From Labia minor (lineage: Eukaryota > Arthropoda > Insecta > Dermaptera > Spongiphoridae): DNA of 64,000 bases. Both the position numbers and the translations under genes were made by a program. Positions within the stretch are counted from its first letter, which is position 1, and the number at the start of each line of letters is the position of its first letter. Of this stretch, positions 1 through 11,226 are shown one piece after another. The DNA lies in NCBI GenBank assembly GCA_963082975.1, contig CAUJBJ010000027.1, forward strand, positions 172,001 to 236,000. The letters are read 5' to 3'. Below the pieces are notes generated by a model, which saw only the letters and a list, made by a program, of their open reading frames with translations, was not told where the DNA came from and searched no databases.

Positions 1-160
1 CCTTTAATATTTGAACAAAATCAGACTTTTCCGTAAGAATTCAATGAAAATATTTAAGAAATCGATCAAATATGAATTTATTCTTCATTAGAATCAGAAA
101 ATTAATAAAATAAAATAAAAAAGATAATTTTATCCCTCGTATTTAAAAAAGTAGGATTTT
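1..160 (+). repeat. First monomer of the window, class a, missing its first base
   Basis: The window starts at monomer position 2 (CC rather than CCC). The class a features are present: GAACAAAATCAGACTTTT, CATTAG, ATTAATAAA and AAAATAAAAAAG. The array evidently continues to the left of the window. Confidence 0.95.
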
Positions 161-321
161 CCCTTTAATATTTGAACAAAATCACACTAATCCGTAAGAA
201 TTAAATGAAAATATATAAGAAATCGATCAAATATGAATTTATTCTTCAATAGAATCAGAAAATTAATAAAATAAAATAAAAAAGATAATTTTATCCCTCG
301 TATTTAAAAAAGTAGGATTTT
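161..321 (+). repeat. Monomer class e (EcoRI-less variant), type example
   Basis: Class e has CACACTAAT at 23-31, AATTAAATG in place of AATTCAATG (C to A at position 43), and ATATATAAG in place of ATATTTAAG. It then carries CAATAG, ATTAATAAA and AAAATAAAAAAG. The C-to-A change destroys the GAATTC that almost every other monomer has. Eleven copies occur, with the diagnostic A at 203, 4770, 6759, 17558, 22607, 27818, 29807, 34696, 36685, 51835 and 53180. Class e is nearly always preceded by class a and followed by b, c', b, which makes it a good HOR register mark. Confidence 0.93.
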
Positions 322-482
322 CCCTTTAATATTTGAATAAAATCACAGTAATCCGTAAGAATTCAATGAAAATATTTAAGAAATCGATCAAATATGAATT
401 TATTCTACATTAGAATCAGAAAATTAATAAAATAAAATATAAAAGATAATTTTATCCCTCGTATTTAAAAAAGTAGGATTTT

Positions 483-643
483 CCCTTTAATATTTGAACA
501 AAATCACAATAATCCGTAAGAATTCAATGAAAATATTTAAGAAATCGATCAAATATGAATTTATTCTTCATTAGAATCAGAAAATTAATAAAATAAAATA
601 AAAAAGATAATTTTATCCCTCGTATTTAAAAAAGTAGGATTTT
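483..643 (+). repeat. Monomer class c' (recombinant of c and a), type example
   Basis: The 5' half is class c-like (CACAATAAT), but the 3' half is class a-like (CATTAG, AAAATAAAAAAG). It looks like a crossover product of classes c and a in the shared middle. It sits between two class b monomers in the run e-b-c'-b-c, which recurs many times (starting at 161, 4728, 6717, 27776 and 29765, among others). Confidence 0.85.
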
Positions 644-1287
644 CCCTTTAATATTTGAATAAAATCACAGTAATCCGTAAGAATTCAATGAAAATATTTA
701 AGAAATCGATCAAATATGAATTTATTCTTCATTAGAATCAGAAAATTAATAAAATAAAATATAAAAGATAATTTTATCCCTCGTATTTAAAAAAGTAGGA
801 TTTTCCCTTTAATATTTGAACAAAATCACAATAATCCGTAAGAATTCAATGAAAATATTTAAGAAATCGATCAAATATGAATTTATTCTTCAATAGAATC
901 AGAAAATTAATAAAATAAAATATAAAAGATAATTTTATCCCTCGTATTTAAAAAAGTAGGATTTTCCCTTTAATATTTGAACAAAATCAGAATTTTCCGT
1001 AAGAATTCAATGAAAATATTTAAGAAATCGATCAAATATGAATTTATTCTTCAATAGAATCAGAAAATTAATAAAATAAAATATAAAAGATAATTTTATC
1101 CCTCGTATTTAAAAAAGTAGGATTTTCCCTTTAATATTTGAACAAAATCAGAATTTTCCGTAAGAATTCAATGAAAATATTTAAGAAATCGTTCAAATAT
1201 GAATTTATTCTTCAATAGAATCAGAAAATTAATAAAATAAAATATAAAAGATAATTTTATCCCTCGTATTTAAAAAAGTAGGATTTT

Positions 1288-1448
1288 CCCTTTAATATTT
1301 AAACAAAATCAGAATTTTCCGTAAGAATTCAATGAAAATATTTAAGAAATCGATCAAATATGAATTTATTCTTCAATAGAATCAGAAAATTAATAAAATA
1401 AAATATAAAAGATAATTTTATCCCTCGTATTTAAAAAAGTAGGATTTT
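1288..1448 (+). repeat. Monomer class d variant with TTTAAACAAAATC
   Basis: TTTGAAC is replaced by TTTAAAC, which adds a DraI-type TTTAAA. The rest is class d (AGAATTTT, CAATAG, TATAAAAG). It normally follows the monomer that carries ATCGTTC (1127-1287 here). Later copies (8488, and near 19287, 24336, 31536 and 38414) also have TTTCCCG in place of TTTTCCG. An additional copy at 31858 marks the junction of the 6,878-bp tandem duplication. Confidence 0.88.
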
Positions 1449-1609
1449 CCCTTTAATATTTGAACAAAATCACACTTTTCTGTAAGAATTCAATGAAAAT
1501 ATTTAAGAAATCGATCAAATATGAATTTATTCTTCATTAGAATCAGAAAATGAATAAAATAAAATATAAAAGATAATTTTGTCCCTCGTATTTAAAAAAG
1601 TAGGATTTT
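1449..1609 (+). repeat. Monomer variant with CTGTAAG and TGTCCCTCG
   Basis: CACACTTTTCTGTAAG replaces the usual CCGTAAG, a CpG-to-TpG change at monomer position 33. The monomer then carries ATGAATAAA, TATAAAAG and TTTTGTCCC. The copy starting at 12733 shares these features (offset 11,284). The copies at 8810, about 19605, 24658, 38736 and 48515 also have GATC in place of GAAC near position 14. Confidence 0.88.
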
Positions 1610-1770
1610 CCCTTTAATATTTGAACAAAATCAGACTTTTCCGTAAGAATTCAATGAAAATATTTAAGAAATCGATCAAATATGAATTTATTCTTCATTA
1701 GAATCAGAAAATTAATAAAATAAAATAAAAAAGATAATTTTATCCCTCGTATTTAAAAAAGTAGGATTTT
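1610..1770 (+). repeat. Reference monomer, class a, 161 bp
   Basis: I use this copy to number the monomer, with CCCTTTAATA as 1-10. Landmarks are: CAGACTTTT at 23-31; CpG at 33-34; EcoRI GAATTC at 38-43; palindrome AAATATTT at 49-56; ClaI ATCGAT at 62-67 with a CpG at 64-65; inverted repeat ATTCT/AGAAT at 81-85 and 91-95 around a 5-nt loop; an A-rich stretch at 97-123; CCCTCG at 135-140 with the third CpG; and TTTAAAAAAG at 143-152. Composition is 18 C and 15 G in 161 bp. The 57-bp segment duplicated in class h corresponds to positions 46-102. The period is close to one nucleosome plus a short linker, as in many centromeric satellites; a nucleosome-phasing role here is inference. Confidence 0.95.
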
Positions 1771-1931
1771 CCCTTTAATATTTGAATAAAATCACAGTAA
1801 TCCGTAAGAATTCAATGAAAATATTTAAGAAATCGATCAAATATGAATTTATTCTTCATTAGAATCAGAAAATTAATAAAATAAAATATAAAAGATAATT
1901 TTATCCCTCGTATTTAAAAAAGTAGGATTTT
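1771..1931 (+). repeat. Monomer class b, type example
   Basis: Class b has GAATAAAATCACAGTAAT at 14-31, then CATTAG, ATTAATAAA and AAAATATAAAAG. It usually precedes class c or c'. Copies at 40025, 43303 and 47387 additionally read TATAAATTT in place of TATGAATTT. Confidence 0.92.
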
Positions 1932-2092
1932 CCCTTTAATATTTGAACAAAATCACAATAATCCGTAAGAATTCAATGAAAATATTTAAGAAATCGATCA
2001 AATATGAATTTATTCTTCAATAGAATCAGAAAATTAATAAAATAAAATATAAAAGATAATTTTATCCCTCGTATTTAAAAAAGTAGGATTTT
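1932..2092 (+). repeat. Monomer class c, type example
   Basis: Class c has GAACAAAATCACAATAAT, CAATAG, ATTAATAAA and AAAATATAAAAG. In the left territory it usually follows class b and precedes class d or a. In the right territory a derivative ends in AAAACTAATTT (example 46364-46524). Confidence 0.92.
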
Positions 2093-2253
2093 CCCTTTAA
2101 TATTTGAACAAAATCAGAATTTTCCGTAAGAATTCAATGAAAATATTTAAGAAATCGATCAAATATGAATTTATTCTTCAATAGAATCAGAAAATTAATA
2201 AAATAAAATATAAAAGATAATTTTATCCCTCGTATTTAAAAAAGTAGGATTTT
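2093..2253 (+). repeat. Monomer class d, type example
   Basis: Class d has GAACAAAATCAGAATTTT, CAATAG, ATTAATAAA and AAAATATAAAAG. It often occurs as a pair (2093 and 2254; 7522 and 7683; 9454 and 9615), which suggests single-monomer duplication before the larger blocks spread. Confidence 0.92.
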
Positions 2254-3704
2254 CCCTTTAATATTTGAACAAAATCAGAATTTTCCGTAAGAATTCAATG
2301 AAAATATTTAAGAAATCGATCAAATATGAATTTATTCTTCAATAGAATCAGAAAATTAATAAAATAAAATATAAAAGATAATTTTATCCCTCGTATTTAA
2401 AAAAGTAGGATTTTCCCTTTAATATTTGAACAAAATCAGACTTTTCCGTAAGAATTCAATGAAAATATTTAAGAAATCGATCAAATATGAATTTATTCTT
2501 CATTAGAATCAGAAAATTAATAAAATAAAATAAAAAAGATAATTTTATCCCTCGTATTTAAAAAAGTAGGATTTTTCCCTTTAATATTTGAATAAAATCA
2601 CAGTAATCCGTAAGAATTCAATGAAAATATTTAAGAAATCGATCAAATATGAATTTATTCTTCATTAGAATCAGAAAATTAATAAAATAAAATATAAAAG
2701 ATAATTTTATCCCTCGTATTTAAAAAAGTAGGATTTTCCCTTTAATATTTGAACAAAATCACAATAATCCGTAAGAATTCAATGAAAATATTTAAGAAAT
2801 CGATCAAATATGAATTTATTCTTCAATAGAATCAGAAAATTAATAAAATAAAATATAAAAGATAATTTTATCCCTCGTATTTAAAAAAGTAGGATTTTTC
2901 CCTTTAATATTTGAACAAAATCAGACTTTTCCGTAAGAATTCAATGAAAATATTTAAGAAATCGATCAAATATGAATTTATTCTTCATTAGAATCAGAAA
3001 ATGAATAAAATAAAATATAAAAGATAATTTTATCCCTCGTATTTAAAAAAGTATGATTTTCCCTTTAATATTTGAACAAAATCAGAATTTTCCGTAAGAA
3101 TTCAATGAAAATATTTAAGAAATCGATCAAATATGAATTTATTCTTCAATAGAATTAGAAAATTAATAAAATAAAATATAAAAGATAATTTTATCCCTCG
3201 TATTTAAAAAAGTAGGATTTTCCCTTTAATATTTGAACAAAATCAGACTTTTCCGTAAGAATTCAATGAAAATATTTAAGAAATCGATCAAATATGAATT
3301 TATTCTTCATTAGAATCAGAAAATTAATAAAATAAAATAAAAAAGATAATTTTATCCCTCGTATTTAAAAAAGTAGGATTTTCCCTTTAATATTTTAACA
3401 AAATCAGACTTTTCCATAAGAATTCAATGAAAATATTTAAGAAATCGATCAAATATGAATTTATTCTTCAATAGAATCAGAAAATTAATAAAATAAAATA
3501 TAAAAGATAATTTTATCCCTCGTATTTAAAAAAGTAGGTTTTTCCCTTTAATATTTGAACAAAATCAGACTTTTCCGTAAGAATTCAATGAAAATATTTA
3601 AGAAATCGATCAAATATGAATTTATTCTTCATTAGAATCAGAAAATTAATAAAATAAAATAAAAAAGATAATTTTATCCCTCGTATTTATAAAAGTAGGA
3701 TTTT

Positions 3705-3865
3705 CCCTTTAATATTTGAACAAAATCAGACTTTTCCGTCAGAATTCAATGAAAATATTTAAGAAATCAATCAAATATGAATTTATTCTTCATTAGAATC
3801 AGAAAATTTATAAAATAAAATAAAAAAGATAATTTTATTCCTCGTATTTAAAAAAGTAGGATTTT
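3705..3865 (+). repeat. Monomer class g, always just before class h
   Basis: Class g has CCGTCAG in place of CCGTAAG, ATTTATAAA, AAAATAAAAAAG and TTTTATTCCTCG (CCC to TCC). It ends in GGATTTTCG, so the next monomer begins CGCTTTAAT. This copy has ATCAATC, which loses the ClaI site by a CpG-to-CpA change. Copies at 11066, 26914, 33792, 42763 and 46847 keep ATCGATC. It directly precedes every class h monomer except the hybrid at 52759. Confidence 0.92.
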
Positions 3866-4083
3866 CGCTTTAATATTTGATCAAAATCACACTTTTCCGT
3901 AAGAATTCAATGAAAATATTTAAGAAATCGATCAAATATGAATTTATTCTTCATTAGAATCAGAAAATGAAAATATTTAAGAAATCGATCAAATATGAAT
4001 TTATTCTTCATTAGAATCAGAAAATGAATAAAATAAAATATAAAAGATAATTTTATCCCTCGTATTTAAAAAAGTAGGATTTT
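3866..4083 (+). repeat. Class h expanded monomer 1 (218 bp)
   Basis: Monomer positions 46-102 occur twice in tandem (3911-3967 and 3968-4024), adding 57 bp. The junction reads GAAAATGAAAATATTT. The motif AATGAA occurs at 44-49 and, in monomers with the ATGAATAAA variant, also at 101-106, so it is the likely crossover microhomology. The unit starts CGCTTTAATATTTGATCAAA, which creates the palindrome TTTGATCAAA, and ends with the TATCCC form. Confidence 0.96.
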
Positions 4084-4405
4084 CCCTTTAATATTTGAAC
4101 AAAATCAGAATTTTCCGTAAGAATTCAATGAAAATATTTAAGAAATCGATCAAATATGAATTTATTCTTCAATAGAATCAGAAAATTAATAAAATAAAAT
4201 ATAAAAGATAATTTTATCCCTCGTATTTAAAAAAGTAGGATTTTCCCTTTAATATTTGAACAAAATCAGACTTTTCCGTAAGAATTCAATGAAAATATTT
4301 AAGAAATCGATCAAATATGAATTTATTCTTCATTAGAATCAGAAAATTAATAAAATAAAATAAAAAAGATAATTTTATCCCTCGTATTTAAAAAAGTAGG
4401 ATTTT

Positions 4406-4566
4406 CCCTTTAATATTTTAACAAAATCAGACTTTTCCGTAAGAATTCAATGAAAATATTTAAGAAATCGATCAAATATGAATTTATTCTTCAATAGAAT
4501 CAGAAAATTAATAAAATAAAATATAAAAGATAATTTTATCCCTCGTATTTAAAAAAGTAGGATTTT
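4406..4566 (+). repeat. Monomer class f, type example
   Basis: Class f reads TATTTTAACAAAATCAGAC where other classes read TATTTGAAC, followed by CAATAG and TATAAAAG. Copies at 3383, 14667, 16172 and 21220 have TCCATAAG (CpG-to-CpA change) and end in GGTTTTT. A right-territory subtype reads AACACAATC (41153, 45237 and near 49804). Confidence 0.9.
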
Positions 4567-5854
4567 CCCTTTAATATTTGAACAAAATCAGACTTTTCCG
4601 TAAGAATTCAATGAAAATATTTAAGAAATCGATCAAATATGAATTTATTCTTCATTAGAATCAGAAAATTAATAAAATAAAATAAAAAAGATAATTTTAT
4701 CCCTCGTATTTAAAAAAGTAGGATTTTCCCTTTAATATTTGAACAAAATCACACTAATCCGTAAGAATTAAATGAAAATATATAAGAAATCGATCAAATA
4801 TGAATTTATTCTTCAATAGAATCAGAAAATTAATAAAATAAAATAAAAAAGATAATTTTATCCCTCGTATTTAAAAAAGTAGGATTTTCCCTTTAATATT
4901 TGAATAAAATCACAGTAATCCGTAAGAATTCAATGAAAATATTTAAGAAATCGATCAAATATGAATTTATTCTTCATTAGAATCAGAAAATTAATAAAAT
5001 AAAATATAAAAGATAATTTTATCCCTCGTATTTAAAAAAGTAGGATTTTCCCTTTAATATTTGAACAAAATCACAATAATCCGTAAGAATTCAATGAAAA
5101 TATTTAAGAAATCGATCAAATATGAATTTATTCTTCATTAGAATCAGAAAATTAATAAAATAAAATAAAAAAGATAATTTTATCCCTCGTATTTAAAAAA
5201 GTAGGATTTTCCCTTTAATATTTGAATAAAATCACAGTAATCCGTAAGAATTCAATGAAAATATTTAAGAAATCGATCAAATATGAATTTATTCTTCATT
5301 AGAATCAGAAAATTAATAAAATAAAATATAAAAGATAATTTTATCCCTCGTATTTAAAAAAGTAGGATTTTCCCTTTAATATTTGAACAAAATCACAATA
5401 ATCCGTAAGAATTCAATGAAAATATTTAAGAAATCGATCAAATATGAATTTATTCTTCAATAGAATCAGAAAATTAATAAAATAAAATATAAAAGATAAT
5501 TTTATCCCTCGTATTTAAAAAAGTAGGATTTTCCCTTTAATATTTGAACAAAATCAGACTTTTCCGTAAGAATTCAATGAAAATATTTAAGAAATCGATC
5601 AAATATGAATTTATTCTTCATTAGAATCAGAAAATTAATAAAATAAAATAAAAAAGATAATTTTATCCCTCGTATTTATAAAAGTAGGATTTTCCCTTTA
5701 ATATTTGAACAAAATCAGACTTTTCCGTCAGAATTCAATGAAAATATTTAAGAAATCAATCAAATATGAATTTATTCTTAATTAGAATCAGAAAATTTAT
5801 AAAATAAAATAAAAAAGATAATTTTATTCCTCGTATTTAAAAAAGTAGGATTTT

Positions 5855-6072
5855 CGCTTTAATATTTGATCAAAATCACACTTTTCCGTAAGAATTCAAT
5901 GAAAATATTTAAGAAATCGATCAAATATGAATTTATTCTTCATTAGAATCAGAAAATGAAAATATTTAAGAAATCGATCAAATATGAATTTATTCTTCAT
6001 TAGAATCAGAAAATGAATAAAATAAAATATAAAAGATAATTTTATCCCTCGTATTTAAAAAAGTAGGATTTT
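5855..6072 (+). repeat. Class h expanded monomer 2 (218 bp)
   Basis: The second 57-bp copy begins at 5957, 1,989 bp after the first class h monomer (11 x 161 + 218), which marks the tandem 12-mer. It is the TATCCC form. Confidence 0.96.
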
Positions 6073-8004
6073 CCCTTTAATATTTGAACAAAATCAGAAT
6101 TTTCCGTAAGAATTCAATGAAAATATTTAAGAAATCGATCAAATATGAATTTATTCTTCAATAGAATCAGAAAATTAATAAAATAAAATATAAAAGTTAA
6201 TTTTATCCCTCGTATTTAAAAAAGTAGGATTTTCCCTTTAATATTTGAACAAAATCAGACTTTTCCGTAAGAATTCAATGAAAATATTTAAGAAATCGAT
6301 CAAATATGAATTTATTCTTCATTAGAATCAGAAAATTAATAAAATAAAATAAAAAAGATAATTTTATCCCTCGTATTTAAAAAAGTAGGATTTTCCCTTT
6401 AATATTTTAACAAAATCAGACTTTTCCGTAAGAATTCAATGAAAATATTTAAGAAATCGATCAAATATGAATTTATTCTTCAATAGAATCAGAAAATTAA
6501 TAAAATAAAATATAAAAGATAATTTTATCCCTCGTATTTAAAAAAGTAGGATTTTCCCTTTAATATTTGAACAAAATCAGACTTTTCCGTAAGAATTCAA
6601 TGAAAATATTTAAGAAATCGATCAAATATGAATTTATTCTTCATTAGAATCAGAAAATTAATAAAATAAAATAAAAAAGATAATTTTATCCCTCGTATTT
6701 AAAAAAGTAGGATTTTCCCTTTAATATTTGAACAAAATCACACTAATCCGTAAGAATTAAATGAAAATATATAAGAAATCGATCAAATATGAATTTATTC
6801 TTCAATAGAATCAGAAAATTAATAAAATAAAATAAAAAAGATAATTTTATCCCTCGTATTTAAAAAAGTAGGATTTTCCCTTTAATATTTGAATAAAATC
6901 ACAGTAATCCGTAAGAATTCAATGAAAATATTTAAGAAATCGATCAAATATGAATTTATTCTTCATTAGAATCAGAAAATTAATAAAATAAAATATAAAA
7001 GATAATTTTATCCCTCGTATTTAAAAAAGTAGGATTTTCCCTTTAATATTTGAACAAAATCACAATAATCCGTAAGAATTCAATGAAAATATTTAAGAAA
7101 TCGATCAAATATGAATTTATTCTTCATTAGAATCAGAAAATTAATAAAATAAAATAAAAAAGATAATTTTATCCCTCGTATTTAAAAAAGTAGGATTTTC
7201 CCTTTAATATTTGAATAAAATCACAGTAATCCGTAAGAATTCAATGAAAATATTTAAGAAATCGATCAAATATGAATTTATTCTTCATTAGAATCAGAAA
7301 ATTAATAAAATAAAATATAAAAGATAATTTTATCCCTCGTATTTAAAAAAGTAGGATTTTCCCTTTAATATTTGAACAAAATCACAATAATCCGTAAGAA
7401 TTCAATGAAAATATTTAAGAAATCGATCAAATATGAATTTATTCTTCAATAGAATCAGAAAATTAATAAAATAAAATATAAAAGATAATTTTATCCCTCG
7501 TATTTAAAAAAGTAGGATTTTCCCTTTAATATTTGAACAAAATCAGAATTTTCCGTAAGAATTCAATGAAAATATTTAAGAAATCGATCAAATATGAATT
7601 TATTCTTCAATAGAATCAGAAAATTAATAAAATAAAATATAAAAGATAATTTTATCCCTCGTATTTAAAAAAGTAGGATTTTCCCTTTAATATTTGAACA
7701 AAATCAGAATTTTCCGTAAGAATTCAATGAAAATATTTAAGAAATCGATCAAATATGAATTTATTCTTCAATAGAATCAGAAAATTAATAAAATAAAATA
7801 TAAAAGATAATTTTATCCCTCGTATTTAAAAAAGTAGGATTTTCCCTTTAATATTTGAACAAAATCAGACTTTTCCGTAAGAATTCAATGAAAATATTTA
7901 AGAAATCGATCAAATATGAATTTATTCTTCATTAGAATCAGAAAATTAATAAAATAAAATAAAAAAGATAATTTTATCCCTCGTATTTAAAAAAGTAGGA
8001 TTTT

Positions 8005-8165
8005 CCCTTTAAGATTTGAACAAAATCACAGTAATCCGTAAGAATTCAATGAAAATATTTAAGAAATCGATCAAATATGAATTTATTATTCATTAGAATC
8101 AGAAAATTAATAAAATAAAATATAAAAGATATCTTTATCCCTCGTATTTAAAAAAGTAGGATTTT
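8005..8165 (+). repeat. Monomer class i, with an EcoRV site
   Basis: Class i has GAACAAAATCACAGTAAT, TTATTATTCATT in place of TTATTCTTCATT, and AAAGATATCTTTATCC, which creates GATATC at 8128-8133. Five copies occur, with GATATC at 8128, 18927, 23976, 31176 and 38054, all in the left territory. This copy alone has AAGATTTG (G at 8013). Confidence 0.93.
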
Positions 8166-8326
8166 CCCTTTAATATTTGAACAAAATCACAATAATCCGT
8201 AAGAATTCAATGAAAATATTTAAGAAATCGATCAAATATGAATTTATTCTTCAATAGAATCAGAAAATTAATAAAATAAAATATAAAAGATAATTTTATC
8301 CCTCGTATTTAAAAAAGTAGGATTTT

Positions 8327-8487
8327 CCCTTTAATATTTGAACAAAATCAGAATTTTCCGTAAGAATTCAATTAAAATATTTAAGAAATCGTTCAAATAT
8401 GAATTTATTCTTCAATAGAATCAGAAAATTAATAAAATAAAATATAAAAGATAATTTTATCCCTCGTATTTAAAAAAGTAGGATTTT
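8327..8487 (+). repeat. Class d variant with CAATTAAAATATTT and ATCGTTC
   Basis: The change GAATTCAATTAAAA (usual CAATGAAAA) removes the AATGA core used at the class h junction. ATCGTTC loses the ClaI site. It precedes the TTTAAAC monomer at 8488. An earlier relative at 1127-1287 has ATCGTTC but keeps CAATGAAAA. Confidence 0.88.
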
Positions 8488-11226
8488 CCCTTTAATATTT
8501 AAACAAAATCAGAATTTCCCGTAAGAATTCAATGAAAATATTTAAGAAATCGATCAAATATGAATTTATTCTTCAATAGAATCAGAAAATTAATAAAATA
8601 AAATATAAAAGATAATTTTATCCCTCGTATTTAAAAAAGTAGGATTTTCCCTTTAATATTTGAACAAAATCACACTAATCCGTAAGAATTCAATGAAAAT
8701 ATTTAAGAAATCGATCAAATATGAATTTATTCTTCATTAGAATCAGAAAATTTATAAAATAAAATAAAAAAGATAATTTTATTCCTCGTATTTAAAAAAG
8801 TAGGATTTTCCCTTTAATATTTGATCAAAATCACACTTTTCTGTAAGAATTCAATGAAAATATTTAAGAAATCGATCAAATATGAATTTATTCTTCATTA
8901 GAATCAGAAAATGAATAAAATAAAATATAAAAGATAATTTTGTCCCTCGTATTTAAAAAAGTAGGATTTTCCCTTTAATATTTGAACAAAATCAGACTTT
9001 TCCGTAAGAATTCAATGAAAATATTTAAGAAATCGATCAAATATGAATTTATTCTTCATTAGAATCAGAAAATTAATAAAATAAAATAAAAAAGATAATT
9101 TTATCCCTCGTATTTAAAAAAGTAGGATTTTCCCTTTAATATTTGAATAAAATCACAGTAATCCGTAAGAATTCAATGAAAATATTTAAGAAATCGATCA
9201 AATATGAATTTATTCTTCATTAGAATCAGAAAATTAATAAAATAAAATATAAAAGATAATTTTATCCCTCGTATTTAAAAAAGTAGGATTTTCCCTTTAA
9301 TATTTGAACAAAATCACAATAATCCGTAAGAATTCAATGAAAATATTTAAGAAATCGATCAAATATGAATTTATTCTTCAATAGAATCAGAAAATTAATA
9401 AAATAAAATATAAAAGATAATTTTATCCCTCGTATTTAAAAAAGTAGGATTTTCCCTTTAATATTTGAACAAAATCAGAATTTTCCGTAAGAATTCAATG
9501 AAAATATTTAAGAAATCGATCAAATATGAATTTATTCTTCAATAGAATCAGAAAATTAATAAAATAAAATATAAAAGATAATTTTATCCCTCGTATTTAA
9601 AAAAGTAGGATTTTCCCTTTAATATTTGAACAAAATCAGAATTTTCCGTAAGAATTCAATGAAAATATTTAAGAAATCGATCAAATATGAATTTATTCTT
9701 CAATAGAATCAGAAAATTAATAAAATAAAATATAAAAGATAATTTTATCCCTCGTATTTAAAAAAGTAGGATTTTCCCTTTAATATTTGAACAAAATCAG
9801 ACTTTTCCGTAAGAATTCAATGAAAATATTTAAGAAATCGATCAAATATGAATTTATTCTTCATTAGAATCAGAAAATTAATAAAATAAAATATAAAAGA
9901 TAATTTTATCCCTCGTATTTAAAAAAGTAGGATTTTTCCCTTTAATATTTGAATAAAATCACAGTAATCCGTAAGAATTCAATGAAAATATTTAAGAAAT
10001 CGATCAAATATGAATTTATTCTTCATTAGAATCAGAAAATTAATAAAATAAAATATAAAAGATAATTTTATCCCTCGTATTTAAAAAAGTAGGATTTTCC
10101 CTTTAATATTTGAACAAAATCACAATAATCCGTAAGAATTCAATGAAAATATTTAAGAAATCGATCAAATATGAATTTATTCTTCAATAGAATCAGAAAA
10201 TTAATAAAATAAAATATAAAAGATAATTTTATCCCTCGTATTTAAAAAAGTAGGATTTTTCCCTTTAATATTTGAACAAAATCAGAATTTTCCGTAAGAA
10301 TTCAATGAAAATATTTAAGAAATCGATCAAATATGAATTTATTCTTCATTAGAATCAGAAAATGAATAAAATAAAATATAAAAGATAATTTTATCCCTCG
10401 TATTTAAAAAAGTAGGATTTTCCCTTTAATATTTGAACAAAATCAGAATTTTCCGTAAGAATTCAATGAAAATATTTAAGAAATCGATCAAATATGAATT
10501 TATTCTTCAATAGAATCAGAAAATTAATAAAATAAAATATAAAAGATAATTTTATCCCTCGTATTTAAAAAAGTAGGATTTTCCCTTTAATATTTGAACA
10601 AAATCAGACTTTTCCGTAAGAATTCAATGAAAATATTTAAGAAATCGATCAAATATGAATTTATTCTTCATTAGAATCAGAAAATTAATAAAATAAAATA
10701 AAAAAGATAATTTTATCCCTCGTATTTAAAAAAGTAGGATTTTCCCTTTAATATTTTAACAAAATCAGACTTTTCCGTAAGAATTCAATGAAAATATTTA
10801 AGAAATCGATCAAATATGAATTTATTCTTCAATAGAATCAGAAAATTAATAAAATAAAATATAAAAGATAATTTTATCCCTCGTATTTAAAAAAGTAGGT
10901 TTTTCCCTTTAATATTTGAACAAAATCAGACTTTTCCGTAAGAATTCAATGAAAATATTTAAGAAATCGATCAAATATGAATTTATTCTTCATTAGAATC
11001 AGAAAATTAATAAAATAAAATAAAAAAGATAATTTTATCCCTCGTATTTATAAAAGTAGGATTTTCCCTTTAATATTTGAACAAAATCAGACTTTTCCGT
11101 CAGAATTCAATGAAAATATTTAAGAAATCGATCAAATATGAATTTATTCTTCATTAGAATCAGAAAATTTATAAAATAAAATAAAAAAGATAATTTTATT
11201 CCTCGTATTTAAAAAAGTAGGATTTT

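Larger units (their letters stand above)
1160..4335 (+). repeat. 3.2-kb block with a copy 11,284 bp downstream
   Basis: It matches about 12,444-15,620. Shared marks include ATCGTTC (1190), TTTAAAC (about 1300), CTGTAAG (1473), GTATG (3054 and 14338), GAATTAG, TCCATAAG, GGTTTTT and the class h junction (3968 and 15252). It ends where CATTAG here meets CAATAG there. Confidence 0.83.
3544..7521 (+). repeat. Tandem pair of a 1,989-bp HOR (12-mer)
   Basis: Copy 1 spans 3544-5532 and copy 2 spans 5533-7521. Each has 11 monomers of 161 bp plus one of 218 bp, in the order a(TTTATAAAAG)-g-h-d-a-f-a-e-b-c'-b-c. The differences I noticed are A at 5780 (C at 3791) and T at 6197. The same 12-mer spacing recurs between the class e monomers at 27818 and 29807 and at 34696 and 36685. 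Confidence 0.9.
5855..11226 (+). repeat. Full monomer order of the 5.37-kb class h-to-h interval (33 monomers)
   Basis: Monomer starts in order: 5855 h, 6073 d, 6234 a, 6395 f, 6556 a, 6717 e, 6878 b, 7039 c', 7200 b, 7361 c, 7522 d, 7683 d, 7844 a, 8005 i, 8166 c, 8327 d with ATCGTTC, 8488 TTTAAAC type, 8649 CACTAAT/ATTTAT/TATTCC type, 8810 GATC/CTGTAAG/TGTCCC type, 8971 a, 9132 b, 9293 c, 9454 d, 9615 d, 9776 a with TATAAAAG, 9938 b, 10099 c, 10261 AGAATTTT/CATTAG/ATGAAT type, 10422 d, 10583 a, 10744 f, 10905 a with TTTATAAAAG, 11066 g. The next class h monomer starts at 11227. The interval 21703-27074 repeats this order at an offset of 15,848 bp. Confidence 0.9.

Noticed and set aside
97-150. 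Poly(A)-like tail suggesting SINE-derived monomers
   Set aside because: The A-rich stretch is internal to a regular tandem period, with no Pol III A/B boxes and no target-site duplications.
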